The translations under genes were made by a program, and so were the position numbers. Below, piece after piece: positions 7,376 to 15,681 of a stretch of 42,371 bases of DNA. The notes beneath the pieces were generated by a model. The model did not search any database and had not been told where the DNA came from. It saw only the letters and a program-made list of their open reading frames with translations. Source of the DNA: Bacteroidia bacterium (GTDB lineage Bacteria; Bacteroidota; Bacteroidia; Bacteroidales; UBA932); assembly GCA_030529945.1 (NCBI GenBank), contig JAUMVX010000021.1, positions 1 to 42,371 on the forward strand, given 5' to 3'. Numbering within the stretch: the first letter of the stretch is position 1; the number at the start of each line of letters is the position of its first letter.

Positions 7376-7897
7376 ATGAAAAAAATGATCCTCATCGTAG
7401 CGGCCATCTCTCTGCTTGCTACCGCAGCTTCCGCACAGAAGTCCATCCGCGTACCTCACGGCTACGCCGCGATGATAGAGCAGGAAAACACTTTCCATTT
7501 CAGCGGCTCCCAGACGTCCATCGCCCTGTCGATGACCCACGGAGCATATTATTCGGACAATGTTTATGTGGGTCTGGGCTTCGGACTCGAAGGGAATGAT
7601 GACTACACCATACTGCCTGTCTTCGCAGCCACCCGCTATATTTTCAACGGCCACGCCAAGGTCTCCCCTATGTTCACCGCGCGTCTGGGCTCCTATGTGG
7701 GAGACGATCTGGGCGCATATGGCGAGGCGGGATTCGGCCTGCGTTTCGCATCTCCAAGCAAATTCGCCTTCGCGCTTTCGCTGGTCGGCAAATACGTCTC
7801 CGGTCTGGAGTACTGTGATTACTCAAGCAGCTCCGTCTGCACCGTGAAGGAAAACAGTCTGTCCGGTGTCGGCATACGCTTCAGCATAGAATGGTAG
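7376..7897 (+). CDS. Small outer-membrane beta-barrel protein
   Basis: A 173-residue protein with a signal peptide (MKKMILIVAAISLLATAASAQ). The rest alternates aromatic and glycine-rich beta strands (VYVGLGFGLEG, YGEAGFGLRF, SGVGIRFSIEW) and ends in an aromatic residue, as outer-membrane barrels do. It probably forms an 8-stranded barrel of the OmpA/OmpX type. It sits between the ketoreductase and the first ketosynthase, whose start overlaps its stop (7891), so it belongs to the operon. It may help place or shield the lipid product in the outer membrane; that is inference. No close named family recognised. Confidence 0.75.
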   Translation: MKKMILIVAAISLLATAASAQKSIRVPHGYAAMIEQENTFHFSGSQTSIALSMTHGAYYSDNVYVGLGFGLEGNDDYTILPVFAATRYIFNGHAKVSPMFTARLGSYVGDDLGAYGEAGFGLRFASPSKFAFALSLVGKYVSGLEYCDYSSSSVCTVKENSLSGVGIRFSIEW

Positions 7898-9117
7898 AAA
7901 GAAGAGTAGCAGTTACGGGAATCGGCATCTGGGGATGCCTGGGCCAGAGTACCGATGCCGTGAGGGACTCGCTTTTCGCGGGTCGCTCCGGCATCGGCAT
8001 AGAAGAAATCCGGAAGGAGTACGGCTACCGTTCTCCGCTCACCGGCATAGTGCCGCGTCCGGTCCTGAAGGGACTGCTGGACCGCCGTCAGAGAGTGGGA
8101 ATGCCCGAAGAGGCTGAATATGCATATATGGCGTCGCGCGATGCGTTCGCCGCCGCGGGGATAGACGAAGACTATCTCTATGCGAATGAAGTGGGGGTCA
8201 TCTTCGGCAACGACTCCTCGTCGGTGCCGGTCATCGAGACCGCGCGTCTTATGGAACAGCACAAGGACTCGGCTATGCTGGGCTCCGGGCTGATTTTCCA
8301 GTCGATGAACTCCACCGTGAATATGAACATCAGCACCATCTTCCACCTGCGTGGCGTGAACTTCACCGTAAGCGCCGCCTGCGCAAGCGGGAGCCATTCC
8401 ATAGGCCTGGGTTATATGCTTATCCGCCAGGGACTCCAGGATATGGTCCTGTGTGGAGGAGCGCAGGAGGTTAACCATTACTCTATGGCATCCTTCGACG
8501 CCCTCTCGGCCTTTTCCACCAGAGTGGACGACCCTTCCGGGGCTTCCCGTCCTTTCGACCGGGACCGCGACGGACTCGTACCGAGCGGCGGAGCGGCCGC
8601 CCTCGTACTGGAAGACTATGAGCACGCGGTGAAGAGAGGAGCTCCCATCCTCGCCGAAATCTCCGGCTACGGCTTCTCCTCGAACGGGTCGGGAGGCATC
8701 TCCCAGCCTAATTCGGACGCGTCCTACCTTGCGATGAGCCGTGCCCTGAAAGATGCCGGAGTAACCGCTGATGATGTGGACTATATAAACGCCCACGCTA
8801 CATCCACCCCTCAGGGGGATATGTTCGAGGCCATCGCCCTCGCCAGGCTCTTCGAAGGCCGCAAAGCCTGGATCAGCTCCACCAAATCGATGACCGGCCA
8901 CGAATGCTGGATGGCGGGAGCGAGCGAGATAGTCTATTCCATCCTTATGCTGCGCGGTGACTTCATCGCGCCGAACATAAATTTCGAGAATCCGGACGAA
9001 CACTCGGCCCGGCTCCGCATAGCCGCGAAGACCAGAGAACAGAAACTTGACGTGATTCTATCCAATTCCTTCGGTTTCGGAGGAACCAACAGCGCACTCG
9101 TAATCAAAAGAATATAA
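7891..9117 (+). CDS. 3-oxoacyl-ACP synthase (FabF-type ketosynthase 1)
   Basis: A 408-residue complete ketosynthase. The active-site Cys164 lies in SAACASGS; the two histidines are His302 (NAHATSTPQGD) and His337 (KSMTGHE); the C-terminal FGFGGTNSALV is typical. It should condense malonyl-ACP with an acyl-ACP. In aryl-polyene pathways one stand-alone KS is thought to act in initiation or early extension while a KS-CLF pair builds the polyene, so this may be the initiating KS; that assignment is inferred. The start overlaps the preceding gene by 7 bp and the methyltransferase follows after 1 bp. Confidence 0.9.
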   Translation: MVERRVAVTGIGIWGCLGQSTDAVRDSLFAGRSGIGIEEIRKEYGYRSPLTGIVPRPVLKGLLDRRQRVGMPEEAEYAYMASRDAFAAAGIDEDYLYANEVGVIFGNDSSSVPVIETARLMEQHKDSAMLGSGLIFQSMNSTVNMNISTIFHLRGVNFTVSAACASGSHSIGLGYMLIRQGLQDMVLCGGAQEVNHYSMASFDALSAFSTRVDDPSGASRPFDRDRDGLVPSGGAAALVLEDYEHAVKRGAPILAEISGYGFSSNGSGGISQPNSDASYLAMSRALKDAGVTADDVDYINAHATSTPQGDMFEAIALARLFEGRKAWISSTKSMTGHECWMAGASEIVYSILMLRGDFIAPNINFENPDEHSARLRIAAKTREQKLDVILSNSFGFGGTNSALVIKRI

Positions 9118-9118
9118 G

Positions 9119-10228
9119 ATGTACCTGTCACCAGCCCTTGAAAAAACTTACACAAAAGAACAGCTCAACGCCCGTCAGGCCCAGAGACTCGCGGAATTCA
9201 TAGCCTGGGGTCCCGTCATCTTCCAGGCTTCCCGCCTGATGGTGAAATTCGGCATCCTCGACCTTCTCCGCGACAGCGACCAAGGTCTGACACAAGAAGA
9301 GATAGCCGAGGCTACAAAGCTCTCCGTCTATGCGGTGAAAGTCCTTACGGAGGCTTCCCTCTCCATCGGGACCGTACTGGTGGACAAGGACAGCGAGCGT
9401 TTCACCCTCTCGAAGACAGGCTGGTTCCTTCTGAACGATCCGGCCACGAGAGTGAACATAGACTTCAACCACGATGTGAACTACATCGGCTGGTTCGACC
9501 TCGAAGAGGCCCTGAAGACAGGCAAGCCTGCAGGCCTGAGGCACTTCGGCGACTGGCCCACGGTATATGAGGCACTTTCCCAGCTCCCGAAGCAGGTGCA
9601 GAAAAGCTGGTTCGGATTCGACCATTTCTACTCCGACCACTCTTTCGACGAGGCCCTCAAGATAGTCTTCGGCGAGCACAGCACCCGCACTCTTATGGAT
9701 GTGGGCGGCAACACCGGCCGCTGGGCCCTGCGCTGCGTGGATTATGACCCTCAGGTGAAAGTGACCATACTCGACCTGCCTCAGCAGTGCGAGATGATGC
9801 GCGAGCAGACGGCGGGAAAGAAGGGGGCGGACAGAATCGAGGGCTACGGCATCAATCTTCTGGACCCGCAGGCCCGCTTCCCTCAGGGGCAGCATCCTGA
9901 CGCCATCTGGATGAGCCAGTTCCTGGACTGTTTCTCCGAGGATGAAATCTACAGCATACTCAGCCGTGCCGTGGAAGCTATGGACGGCGGAACACGCCTC
10001 TACATAATGGAGACTTTCTGGGACCGCCAGAGATTCGAGCCGGCCACCCTCTGCCTCACGATGACGAGCCTCTATTTCACGGCCATCGCGAACGGGAACA
10101 GCAAGATGTATCACTCCGAGGCGATGGAGGCCCTGGTGAAGAAGGCCGGGATGGAAGTCGAGAAGATCTACGACGGCCTCGGCCAGGGGCACAGCATAAT
10201 GGTCTGCAAAATCAAGAAGCTGCAATAA
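9119..10228 (+). CDS. SAM-dependent methyltransferase (winged-helix O-methyltransferase type)
   Basis: A 369-residue protein. The N-terminal ~110 residues form a winged-helix dimerisation domain (LTQEEIAEATKLSVYAVKVL, GWFLLND). The catalytic class I fold starts with motif I DVGGNTG (194-200), followed by the acidic strand TILDLP (216-221). This is the architecture of plant-like O-methyltransferases and of methyltransferases in polyketide clusters. It may methylate the head group of the polyene, either at oxygen or at carbon; the substrate cannot be told from sequence. It is tightly packed between the first KS and the first ACP. Confidence 0.87.
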   Translation: MYLSPALEKTYTKEQLNARQAQRLAEFIAWGPVIFQASRLMVKFGILDLLRDSDQGLTQEEIAEATKLSVYAVKVLTEASLSIGTVLVDKDSERFTLSKTGWFLLNDPATRVNIDFNHDVNYIGWFDLEEALKTGKPAGLRHFGDWPTVYEALSQLPKQVQKSWFGFDHFYSDHSFDEALKIVFGEHSTRTLMDVGGNTGRWALRCVDYDPQVKVTILDLPQQCEMMREQTAGKKGADRIEGYGINLLDPQARFPQGQHPDAIWMSQFLDCFSEDEIYSILSRAVEAMDGGTRLYIMETFWDRQRFEPATLCLTMTSLYFTAIANGNSKMYHSEAMEALVKKAGMEVEKIYDGLGQGHSIMVCKIKKLQ

Positions 10229-10270
10229 TCGGGAACAGACTCAAAACAGCTTCAAAGTAACACATATAAT

Positions 10271-10516
10271 ATGGATAGAAAAGAGATAGAAAAGAAGGTC
10301 CGCGATTTTATGGTGGAGGACCTGGAGATCGACGAGGTGAAAATCACGGATGACGCGCTTCTGAAGAAAGACCTGGGAATAGACAGCCTCGACTTCATCG
10401 ACATCGTGGTCATCGTCGAGAAGAACTTCGGAGTGAAGATCAAGGCCGAGGAGATGGCCGGAGTCACCACTTTCAGCAAATTCTGCGACTATCTGGAGCA
10501 GAAGCTTTCGGCATAG
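10271..10516 (+). CDS. Acyl carrier protein 1
   Basis: An 81-residue acidic four-helix carrier protein with the phosphopantetheine site GIDSLDFIDIV (Ser39). It carries the growing chain as a thioester. It is the first of two ACPs in the operon. The pair differ in sequence (DSLDFID here, DSIDALEL in the second), which suggests separate roles, for example starter loading and extension. A phosphopantetheinyl transferase is needed but none is visible in the window. Confidence 0.93.
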   Translation: MDRKEIEKKVRDFMVEDLEIDEVKITDDALLKKDLGIDSLDFIDIVVIVEKNFGVKIKAEEMAGVTTFSKFCDYLEQKLSA

Positions 10517-10531
10517 AAGGGACCCCTGAGG

Positions 10532-11518
10532 ATGGAGGAGCATAAGGACAAGCGGCAGCCGGAGCGCCCGGAGGAGAGCGTCGCCGCGAAGCGCGAGCTT
10601 GCGGGGAGCGATACTCCGGAAGGCAAGCCTTCCGCTCAGGCACCCGCCTGGAGCGGCCGCAGCGACGGCCTTCCCTGGATGATACGTTCGCTTGTCGCGA
10701 TGATGAAAGTCGTGGACAGGCGCGTTTTCTACGGGGTGATGGCAGCGGTGGTGCCGTTCTATATGCTCTTCAGCCATAAAGGCTACCTCGCATCCTACCG
10801 CTTCTTCCGCCGCAGGCTCGGTTACTCTCATCTGAAATCCTTCTTCAGCGTCTATGCAAACCATTTCTGCTTCGGCAAGATCATCATAGACAGGTATGCG
10901 GCATACGCCGGGCGCAAGTTCACCCTGATCAATTCCGACCCCGACCATTTCGCGGAACTTATGGGCCGCGAAGGAGGCTTCGTACAGCTGAGTTCGCACG
11001 TGGGCAGCTTCGAGATGACGGGATACCTGCTGACCTCAAGCAAAAAGGTGAACGGGCTGGTCTATGCGGGCGAGACCGAAGTGATGATGAGATACCGCAG
11101 CTCCATTATGGGGCGGCACAATATCAGCCTCATCCGTATGGACGGCACGATGACGGCCCTTTTCGAGCTGAACGCGGCCCTGAACAGGGGAGAAGTGGTG
11201 AGTATGACTGGAGACAGGCTCTTCGGCTCGCAGAAAAGTGTCAAATGCAGGTTTTTCGGCAGCGACGCACTTTTTCCGGCGGGTCCGTTCTCGCTGGCCG
11301 CGCAGAAGGATGTCCCTCTGCTCGCGGTGTTCAATATGCGGGAGAGGGGAGGGGCCTACAAGGTTTACGAATTTCTGCTCGAAGCAGATGCCGCCCTGCC
11401 CGCCAGACGGAGGATAACGGCCCTTGCCCAGGAATTCGCCGACAGACTGGAGGAGACGGTGAGACTCTATCCTCACCAGTGGTTCAACTATTATGATTTT
11501 TGGGAGATTCCGCAATGA
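10532..11518 (+). CDS. LpxL/HtrB-like acyltransferase
   Basis: A 328-residue member of the lipid A biosynthesis lauroyl/myristoyl acyltransferase family. The HxxxxE catalytic motif is HVGSFE (His156, Glu161), followed further on by MTGDRLFGSQK and FPAGPFSLAAQ, the family's later conserved blocks. The first ~48 residues are charged and low in complexity (KDKRQPERPEES), so the true start may be a later ATG, for example the Met at residue 50. A hydrophobic segment (VFYGVMAAVVPFYMLF) would anchor it at the inner membrane. In aryl-polyene clusters such enzymes are thought to move the polyene chain onto a lipid or glycolipid. Confidence 0.86.
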   Translation: MEEHKDKRQPERPEESVAAKRELAGSDTPEGKPSAQAPAWSGRSDGLPWMIRSLVAMMKVVDRRVFYGVMAAVVPFYMLFSHKGYLASYRFFRRRLGYSHLKSFFSVYANHFCFGKIIIDRYAAYAGRKFTLINSDPDHFAELMGREGGFVQLSSHVGSFEMTGYLLTSSKKVNGLVYAGETEVMMRYRSSIMGRHNISLIRMDGTMTALFELNAALNRGEVVSMTGDRLFGSQKSVKCRFFGSDALFPAGPFSLAAQKDVPLLAVFNMRERGGAYKVYEFLLEADAALPARRRITALAQEFADRLEETVRLYPHQWFNYYDFWEIPQ

Positions 11519-11949
11519 CAGAACCGGAATGCATCGACATACAGGAGCTGCTGCCTCAGCGTCCGCCTTTCGTGATGGTGGACAGAATGACCTCTTTCAC
11601 GAGGGATAAGGTGACGACCGCTCTTACCGTGCGCGAAGACAATATCTTCGTGGACGGGGGGCATCTTTCCGTGTCCGGACTGAACGAGAACATCGCCCAG
11701 ACCTGTGCAGCGAGGATGGGCTACATCAGCCGGGGCTGCGAAGGCAAGGTGAAGCTCGGCTTCATCGGGGCCATAGACAGCTTCAGGGCATACAGGACTC
11801 CCGCTGTGGGCGAGACCATCGAAACTACTATGGAAGTAGTAGAGGAGGTCTTCAACATAGTGATGGCGAACGCCACAGTGAAGGCCGGTGACGAGCTCAT
11901 AGCCGAATCCAGACTGAAGATAGCCTTGAGCGACATAGAGAAAGCGTGA
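11515..11949 (+). CDS. 3-hydroxyacyl-ACP dehydratase-like hotdog protein (ApeP type)
   Basis: About 144 residues from the ATG at 11515, which overlaps the previous stop as ATGA. The N-terminus LLPQRPPFVMVDR is the FabZ-like start of a hotdog dehydratase. The central helix reads GGHLSVSGLNENIAQT, with His and Glu in place of the usual HFPxxPxxPG motif; this pattern is typical of the dehydratases of aryl-polyene clusters. It should remove water from 3-hydroxyacyl-ACP to leave a trans double bond. No enoyl reductase is seen in the operon, so double bonds would be kept and a polyene would result. Confidence 0.8.
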   Translation: MTEPECIDIQELLPQRPPFVMVDRMTSFTRDKVTTALTVREDNIFVDGGHLSVSGLNENIAQTCAARMGYISRGCEGKVKLGFIGAIDSFRAYRTPAVGETIETTMEVVEEVFNIVMANATVKAGDELIAESRLKIALSDIEKA

Positions 11950-11950
11950 T

Positions 11951-12382
11951 ATGGCACAGTACAGGGAACTCAGGACGGAAAAGGAAATCGACATCCGTTT
12001 CAGCGATGTGGATTCGATGAAGATAGTGTGGCACGGGAACTACATCAAGTATTTCGAGGATGCGCGCGAAGCCTTCGGCGCCCGGTACGGACTCGGCTAT
12101 CTGGACATCTATGCGGCGGGATGCTACGTCCCGCTGGTGGACATATCGGTGAAGTTCCTCCATCCCCTGACATTCGGCCGCAAGGCGGCGGTGAGTGCCG
12201 TGTGGCGTCCCTGCGACGCCGCCAAGCTGGTGTTCGACTATGAGATAAAGGATATGGAGACAGGGGTGATGGCAGCTACGGGACGCAGCGTCCAGGTGTT
12301 CACGGACCTGGAGAACAGGCTTCTCTGGGCAGCCCCCGAGTTTTTTGAGAATTGGAAGAAGAAATGGACCGTAGAACAGTGA
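11951..12382 (+). CDS. Acyl-CoA/ACP thioesterase (4-hydroxybenzoyl-CoA thioesterase family)
   Basis: A 143-residue hotdog thioesterase of the YbgC type. The active-site region reads FSDVDSMKIVWHGNYIKYFE, with Asp21 at the catalytic position and the HGNY segment conserved. It may release a chain from an ACP or edit wrongly loaded intermediates; thioesterases of this family recur in aryl-polyene clusters. It lies 1 bp after the dehydratase and overlaps the next ketosynthase by 19 bp. Confidence 0.87.
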   Translation: MAQYRELRTEKEIDIRFSDVDSMKIVWHGNYIKYFEDAREAFGARYGLGYLDIYAAGCYVPLVDISVKFLHPLTFGRKAAVSAVWRPCDAAKLVFDYEIKDMETGVMAATGRSVQVFTDLENRLLWAAPEFFENWKKKWTVEQ

Positions 12383-13518
12383 TATGTGTCTCAGACAGCA
12401 TAATCTCTCCCCTGGGAATGAACACGGAGGAGAATTACGCTGCTGTTCACGGGGGTGAAAGCGCAGTCCGCCGTTATGACGGTATGGGAAAGCGCGGAGA
12501 GAGCGTGGTGATGTCCCGCCTCGACCGCGAAAAGATAAAGGCCGAAAGGGAGCGCAGAGGCATAGGAGAGCAGTACAGCTTCTTCGAGGGTCTGTGCATT
12601 ATGGCCGCATTGGACGCGTGCGCGGCCGCCGGCATAGACGCTTCGGATGGGCGCACCCTGTTCGTCGTTTCCACGACGAAGGCGAATGTCTCGATGCTTG
12701 GCGGAGCGGATTCCGATCTTCCGCGCAGCAGAGTGCTTCCGGGCGTGGCGGCACGTGCGGTGAGCGGATTTTTCCGCAATCCGAATGCTCCGCTTGTGGT
12801 CTGCAACGCCTGCATTTCCGGCGTGAGCGCTCAGATACAGGCGCTCCGAGCTTTGCGCAGCGGCCGTTACGACACTGCGGTCGTGGTGGGCGCGGACGAG
12901 CAGTCTGAATTCATATATTCTGGTTTCCTTTCCTTTAAAGCCCTGTCCGACGAGCCTTGCCGCCCGTTCGACGCCGACAGGAAGGGACTCAACCCCGGCG
13001 AAGCCGCTGCCGCGATGGTGCTCAAGGCTGTGGACAAGGCAGGAAGCGGAGACTGGACTCTGGTGGCGGGAGCCTCCAGAAATGACGCGAACCACATCAG
13101 CGGCCCGTCCCGCACGGGCGAGGGCAGCTATCTGGTACTGAAGCAGATGCTGCGTTACTGCAGCCCGGACGAGCTCGCGTTCATAAATGTCCACGGCACG
13201 GCGACCGTCTACAACGACGAGATGGAGTCCATCGCCATCGACCGCGCCGGTCTGATAGACGTACCCGTCACGGGACTGAAAGGCTGCTACGGCCACACGA
13301 TGGGAGCCGCCGGCCTGCTCGAAAGCATACTCGCGATGCGTGCCGTCGAGCACGGCTGCGTCCTCGCGACCAGAGGATTCTCCCGACCGGGCGTTTCCCG
13401 CCCGGTCAATGTAAGTGCGTCTGACAGGCCTACAGCACGACGCTCGTTCATAAAACTGATTTCGGGCTTCGGCGGAAGCAATGCGGCCCTGCTATACAGA
13501 AAGGAGGAGAAGATATGA
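12364..13518 (+). CDS. Ketosynthase 2 (3-oxoacyl-ACP synthase)
   Basis: About 384 residues from the ATG at 12364; an in-frame TTG at 12352 would add four residues. The active-site Cys is in NACISGV (Cys150). Both histidines are present, in NVHGTATVYND and KGCYGHTMGAAG. It is more divergent from FabF than the other complete ketosynthases (ISLSTT-like regions replaced by LFVVSTTK, and a short C-terminus GGSNAALLY). It probably carries out a chain-specific condensation in the pathway. It is followed, with an ATGA overlap, by a truncated KS-like protein that could be its partner. Confidence 0.87.
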   Translation: MDRRTVICVSDSIISPLGMNTEENYAAVHGGESAVRRYDGMGKRGESVVMSRLDREKIKAERERRGIGEQYSFFEGLCIMAALDACAAAGIDASDGRTLFVVSTTKANVSMLGGADSDLPRSRVLPGVAARAVSGFFRNPNAPLVVCNACISGVSAQIQALRALRSGRYDTAVVVGADEQSEFIYSGFLSFKALSDEPCRPFDADRKGLNPGEAAAAMVLKAVDKAGSGDWTLVAGASRNDANHISGPSRTGEGSYLVLKQMLRYCSPDELAFINVHGTATVYNDEMESIAIDRAGLIDVPVTGLKGCYGHTMGAAGLLESILAMRAVEHGCVLATRGFSRPGVSRPVNVSASDRPTARRSFIKLISGFGGSNAALLYRKEEKI

Positions 13519-14204
13519 GGAAATGGACGGCGATACGGCCCCACTCGCTGCTGGTGAACGGAGTGAAGCCGGAGAAATATGAGTCTTCGGGAGCGCAGCT
13601 GCTTTCGGACATATATCACGCCCGGGTGAAGGACTGGCCCAAATTCTTCAAGATGGACGGGCTTTCGAAACTGGGTTTCCTCTGCTCGGAGCTGCTTCTG
13701 AGGGAGGAGGGCGAGACACGCCCCGGAGAGGGGGAGTACCGCGAAGACAGGGCGGTGCTGCTTTTCGGGCGCACATCCTCGCTCTGCGCGGACAGAAGCT
13801 ATCAGCAGACCATCGAAGACGCGCAGAACTACTACCCGAGTCCGGCCATTTTCGTATATACGCTTCCGAACATAGTCACCGGCGAGATATGCATCAGGAA
13901 CCATTACCGGGGAGAGAGTTGCTTCTACGTCCTCGCGGAGCGCGATGCAGCGCTGATGGCCTCAGTCATAAGCGAGGCTTTCGATGACGATGTCACGGAC
14001 TCCGTGCTTTTCGGCTGGCTGGACTGTGCCTCGGCAGACGAGTTCGAGGGCTTCACGGCGCTCGCCCGAAGGGGTGAAAGCAGGGAGGCGATGGAAAAGG
14101 ATATGGAGAAGATGTTCGCGGCGCTGCGCCAGGACACGGAAAGCGCCCGCTCACGCTCCTGCGGAACCCTCGGCGGGGCGGAGAAGATGAATGAAGACAT
14201 TTAA
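13515..14204 (+). CDS. Truncated ketosynthase-like protein without catalytic residues
   Basis: A 229-residue protein. Residues ~78-140 resemble the N-terminal half of a ketosynthase (AVLLFGRTSSL, then TLPNIVTGEICIRNHYRGES at 116-135, matching the 'N-x-P-A-G-x-x-I-x-x-G-L-x-G-P' stretch before the nucleophile). Counting nine residues from the conserved Gly133, as in ketosynthase 1, the nucleophile position is Glu142 rather than Cys. The C-terminal half of the KS fold with both histidines is missing. The C-terminus is charged. It is probably a non-catalytic partner of a ketosynthase or a scaffold; similar proteins occur in Bacteroidota polyene clusters, as far as I recall. The start overlaps the upstream stop. 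Confidence 0.65.
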   Translation: MRKWTAIRPHSLLVNGVKPEKYESSGAQLLSDIYHARVKDWPKFFKMDGLSKLGFLCSELLLREEGETRPGEGEYREDRAVLLFGRTSSLCADRSYQQTIEDAQNYYPSPAIFVYTLPNIVTGEICIRNHYRGESCFYVLAERDAALMASVISEAFDDDVTDSVLFGWLDCASADEFEGFTALARRGESREAMEKDMEKMFAALRQDTESARSRSCGTLGGAEKMNEDI

Positions 14205-14221
14205 AAAACAGATACGTTATT

Positions 14222-14479
14222 ATGGAAGAACTGATTGCAAAACTTAAGGAAGAAATTATCGATGTCCTTAATCTCGAAGATGTAAAACCTGAAGATATCG
14301 ATAACGACGCCCCGCTTTTCGGCGAGGGCCTCGGACTCGACTCCATCGACGCTCTCGAACTCATCGTGCTGATGGAGAAGAACTACGGCATCAAGCTTCA
14401 GGACCCTTCGAAGGGCAAGGAGATATTCAAGTCCATCAACGTGATGGCTGATTACATTCAGAAAAACCGCACGAAATAA
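14222..14479 (+). CDS. Acyl carrier protein 2
   Basis: An 85-residue ACP with the modification site LGLDSIDALEL (Ser41) and many acidic residues. It lies immediately before the KS/KS-like pair with a TAATG overlap, the place where the extending ACP is often found. It is likely the carrier of the elongating polyene. Confidence 0.93.
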   Translation: MEELIAKLKEEIIDVLNLEDVKPEDIDNDAPLFGEGLGLDSIDALELIVLMEKNYGIKLQDPSKGKEIFKSINVMADYIQKNRTK

Positions 14480-15681
14480 TGCCTGATTCCCGTTCCGTCT
14501 ACATAAGCGGCAGCGGTATCGTCTGTGCTGCGGGACTCTGCACACGGGAGGTCCTCTCCACCCTGCTTGCCGGAACCTGCGGCATCGCCCCGGTCAGATA
14601 CCTTCAGACCGGCCATCGCGAATTTCCTGTGGGGGAGGTCAAGCTCTCCGATGCCCTGATGTGTGACAGACTCGGGATACCCGAGGATGAAATCACCACC
14701 AGAACGGCCCTGCAGGGGATGATGGCATTGGGCGAAGCCCTGGAGAATGCGGGTCTTTCCCGCGAAGATCTGCGCTCGGCGGGCTTCATTTCGGGCACTA
14801 CGGTGGGAGGAATGGACAGGAGCGAGAACTGCTATCTCGACTTTATCGAAAACGACAGCAAGAACGCTTACCTGCGCACGCACGACTGCGGCTCCTGCTC
14901 GGAGATGATCGCAGACCATTTCGGAGACTTCGCTTTCATAGAGACCATCTCCACGGCCTGCTCCTCGGCTGCGAACGCCATAGGCCTCGCCGCAGAGATG
15001 ATTCGTGCGGGCGAAGCGGAAATCGTGGTCGCCGGAGGTGCCGAGTGCATAACGCGCTTCCACCTGAACGGCTTCAACACTCTGATGATTCTCGACCGCA
15101 GACCCTGCCGCCCTTTCGATGCAGAAAGGGCCGGACTGAATCTCGGCGAAGGAGCCGCCTATCTGGTGCTGGAATCGGAAGAGTCGCTCCGCAGACGCGG
15201 CGCATCTCCGCTCGCACGGCTTTCGGGTTATGGAAACGCCTGCGACGCCTTCCACCAGACGGCCTCATCTCCGGACGGGGAAGGAGCATATCTGGCTATG
15301 TGCAAGGCTCTGGACGATGCGGGACTGCGCCCCGAGGACATAGATTACATAAACGCCCACGGCACCGGCACGCCGAACAACGATCTGAGCGAGAGCCGTG
15401 CTATGCTGCGCCTTTTCGGGGAGAAGCTTCCTCCGATGTCCTCCACGAAGTCCATAACAGGCCATACCACAAGTGCTTCCGGAGCCATAGAGAGCGTCAT
15501 CTGCCTGCTTGCCCTGCGTGAGAAGTTCCTGCCGGTAAATTACGGCTGGAGCACTCCTATGGCGGAAGTTCCGGTGAGACCGAATATGGACATCTCGCGC
15601 GGAACCGTCCTCAGGCACGTTCTGTGCAACTCTTTCGGTTTCGGAGGAAATGACTCTTCACTTGTAATCTCGGCCCTATGA
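14479..15681 (+). CDS. Ketosynthase 3 (FabF-like, catalytic half of KS-CLF pair)
   Basis: A 400-residue complete ketosynthase. The nucleophile is Cys161 (STACSSAAN) and the histidines lie in NAHGTGTPNND and KSITGHTTSASG. FGFGGNDSSLVI closes the protein. It is followed with an ATGA overlap by a KS homologue that has lost all three catalytic residues, the standard arrangement of a KS with a chain-length factor. By analogy to aryl-polyene systems this pair would carry out the iterative extension, with chain length set at the heterodimer interface. Confidence 0.92.
   Translation: MPDSRSVYISGSGIVCAAGLCTREVLSTLLAGTCGIAPVRYLQTGHREFPVGEVKLSDALMCDRLGIPEDEITTRTALQGMMALGEALENAGLSREDLRSAGFISGTTVGGMDRSENCYLDFIENDSKNAYLRTHDCGSCSEMIADHFGDFAFIETISTACSSAANAIGLAAEMIRAGEAEIVVAGGAECITRFHLNGFNTLMILDRRPCRPFDAERAGLNLGEGAAYLVLESEESLRRRGASPLARLSGYGNACDAFHQTASSPDGEGAYLAMCKALDDAGLRPEDIDYINAHGTGTPNNDLSESRAMLRLFGEKLPPMSSTKSITGHTTSASGAIESVICLLALREKFLPVNYGWSTPMAEVPVRPNMDISRGTVLRHVLCNSFGFGGNDSSLVISAL

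Noticed and set aside
7819-9003. 394-codon minus-strand frame across ketosynthase 1 (similar long antisense frames at 9128-10225, 18899-20128 and 20462-21886)
   Set aside because: Each mirrors a well-supported plus-strand gene and has low-complexity, His/Arg-rich composition without motifs.
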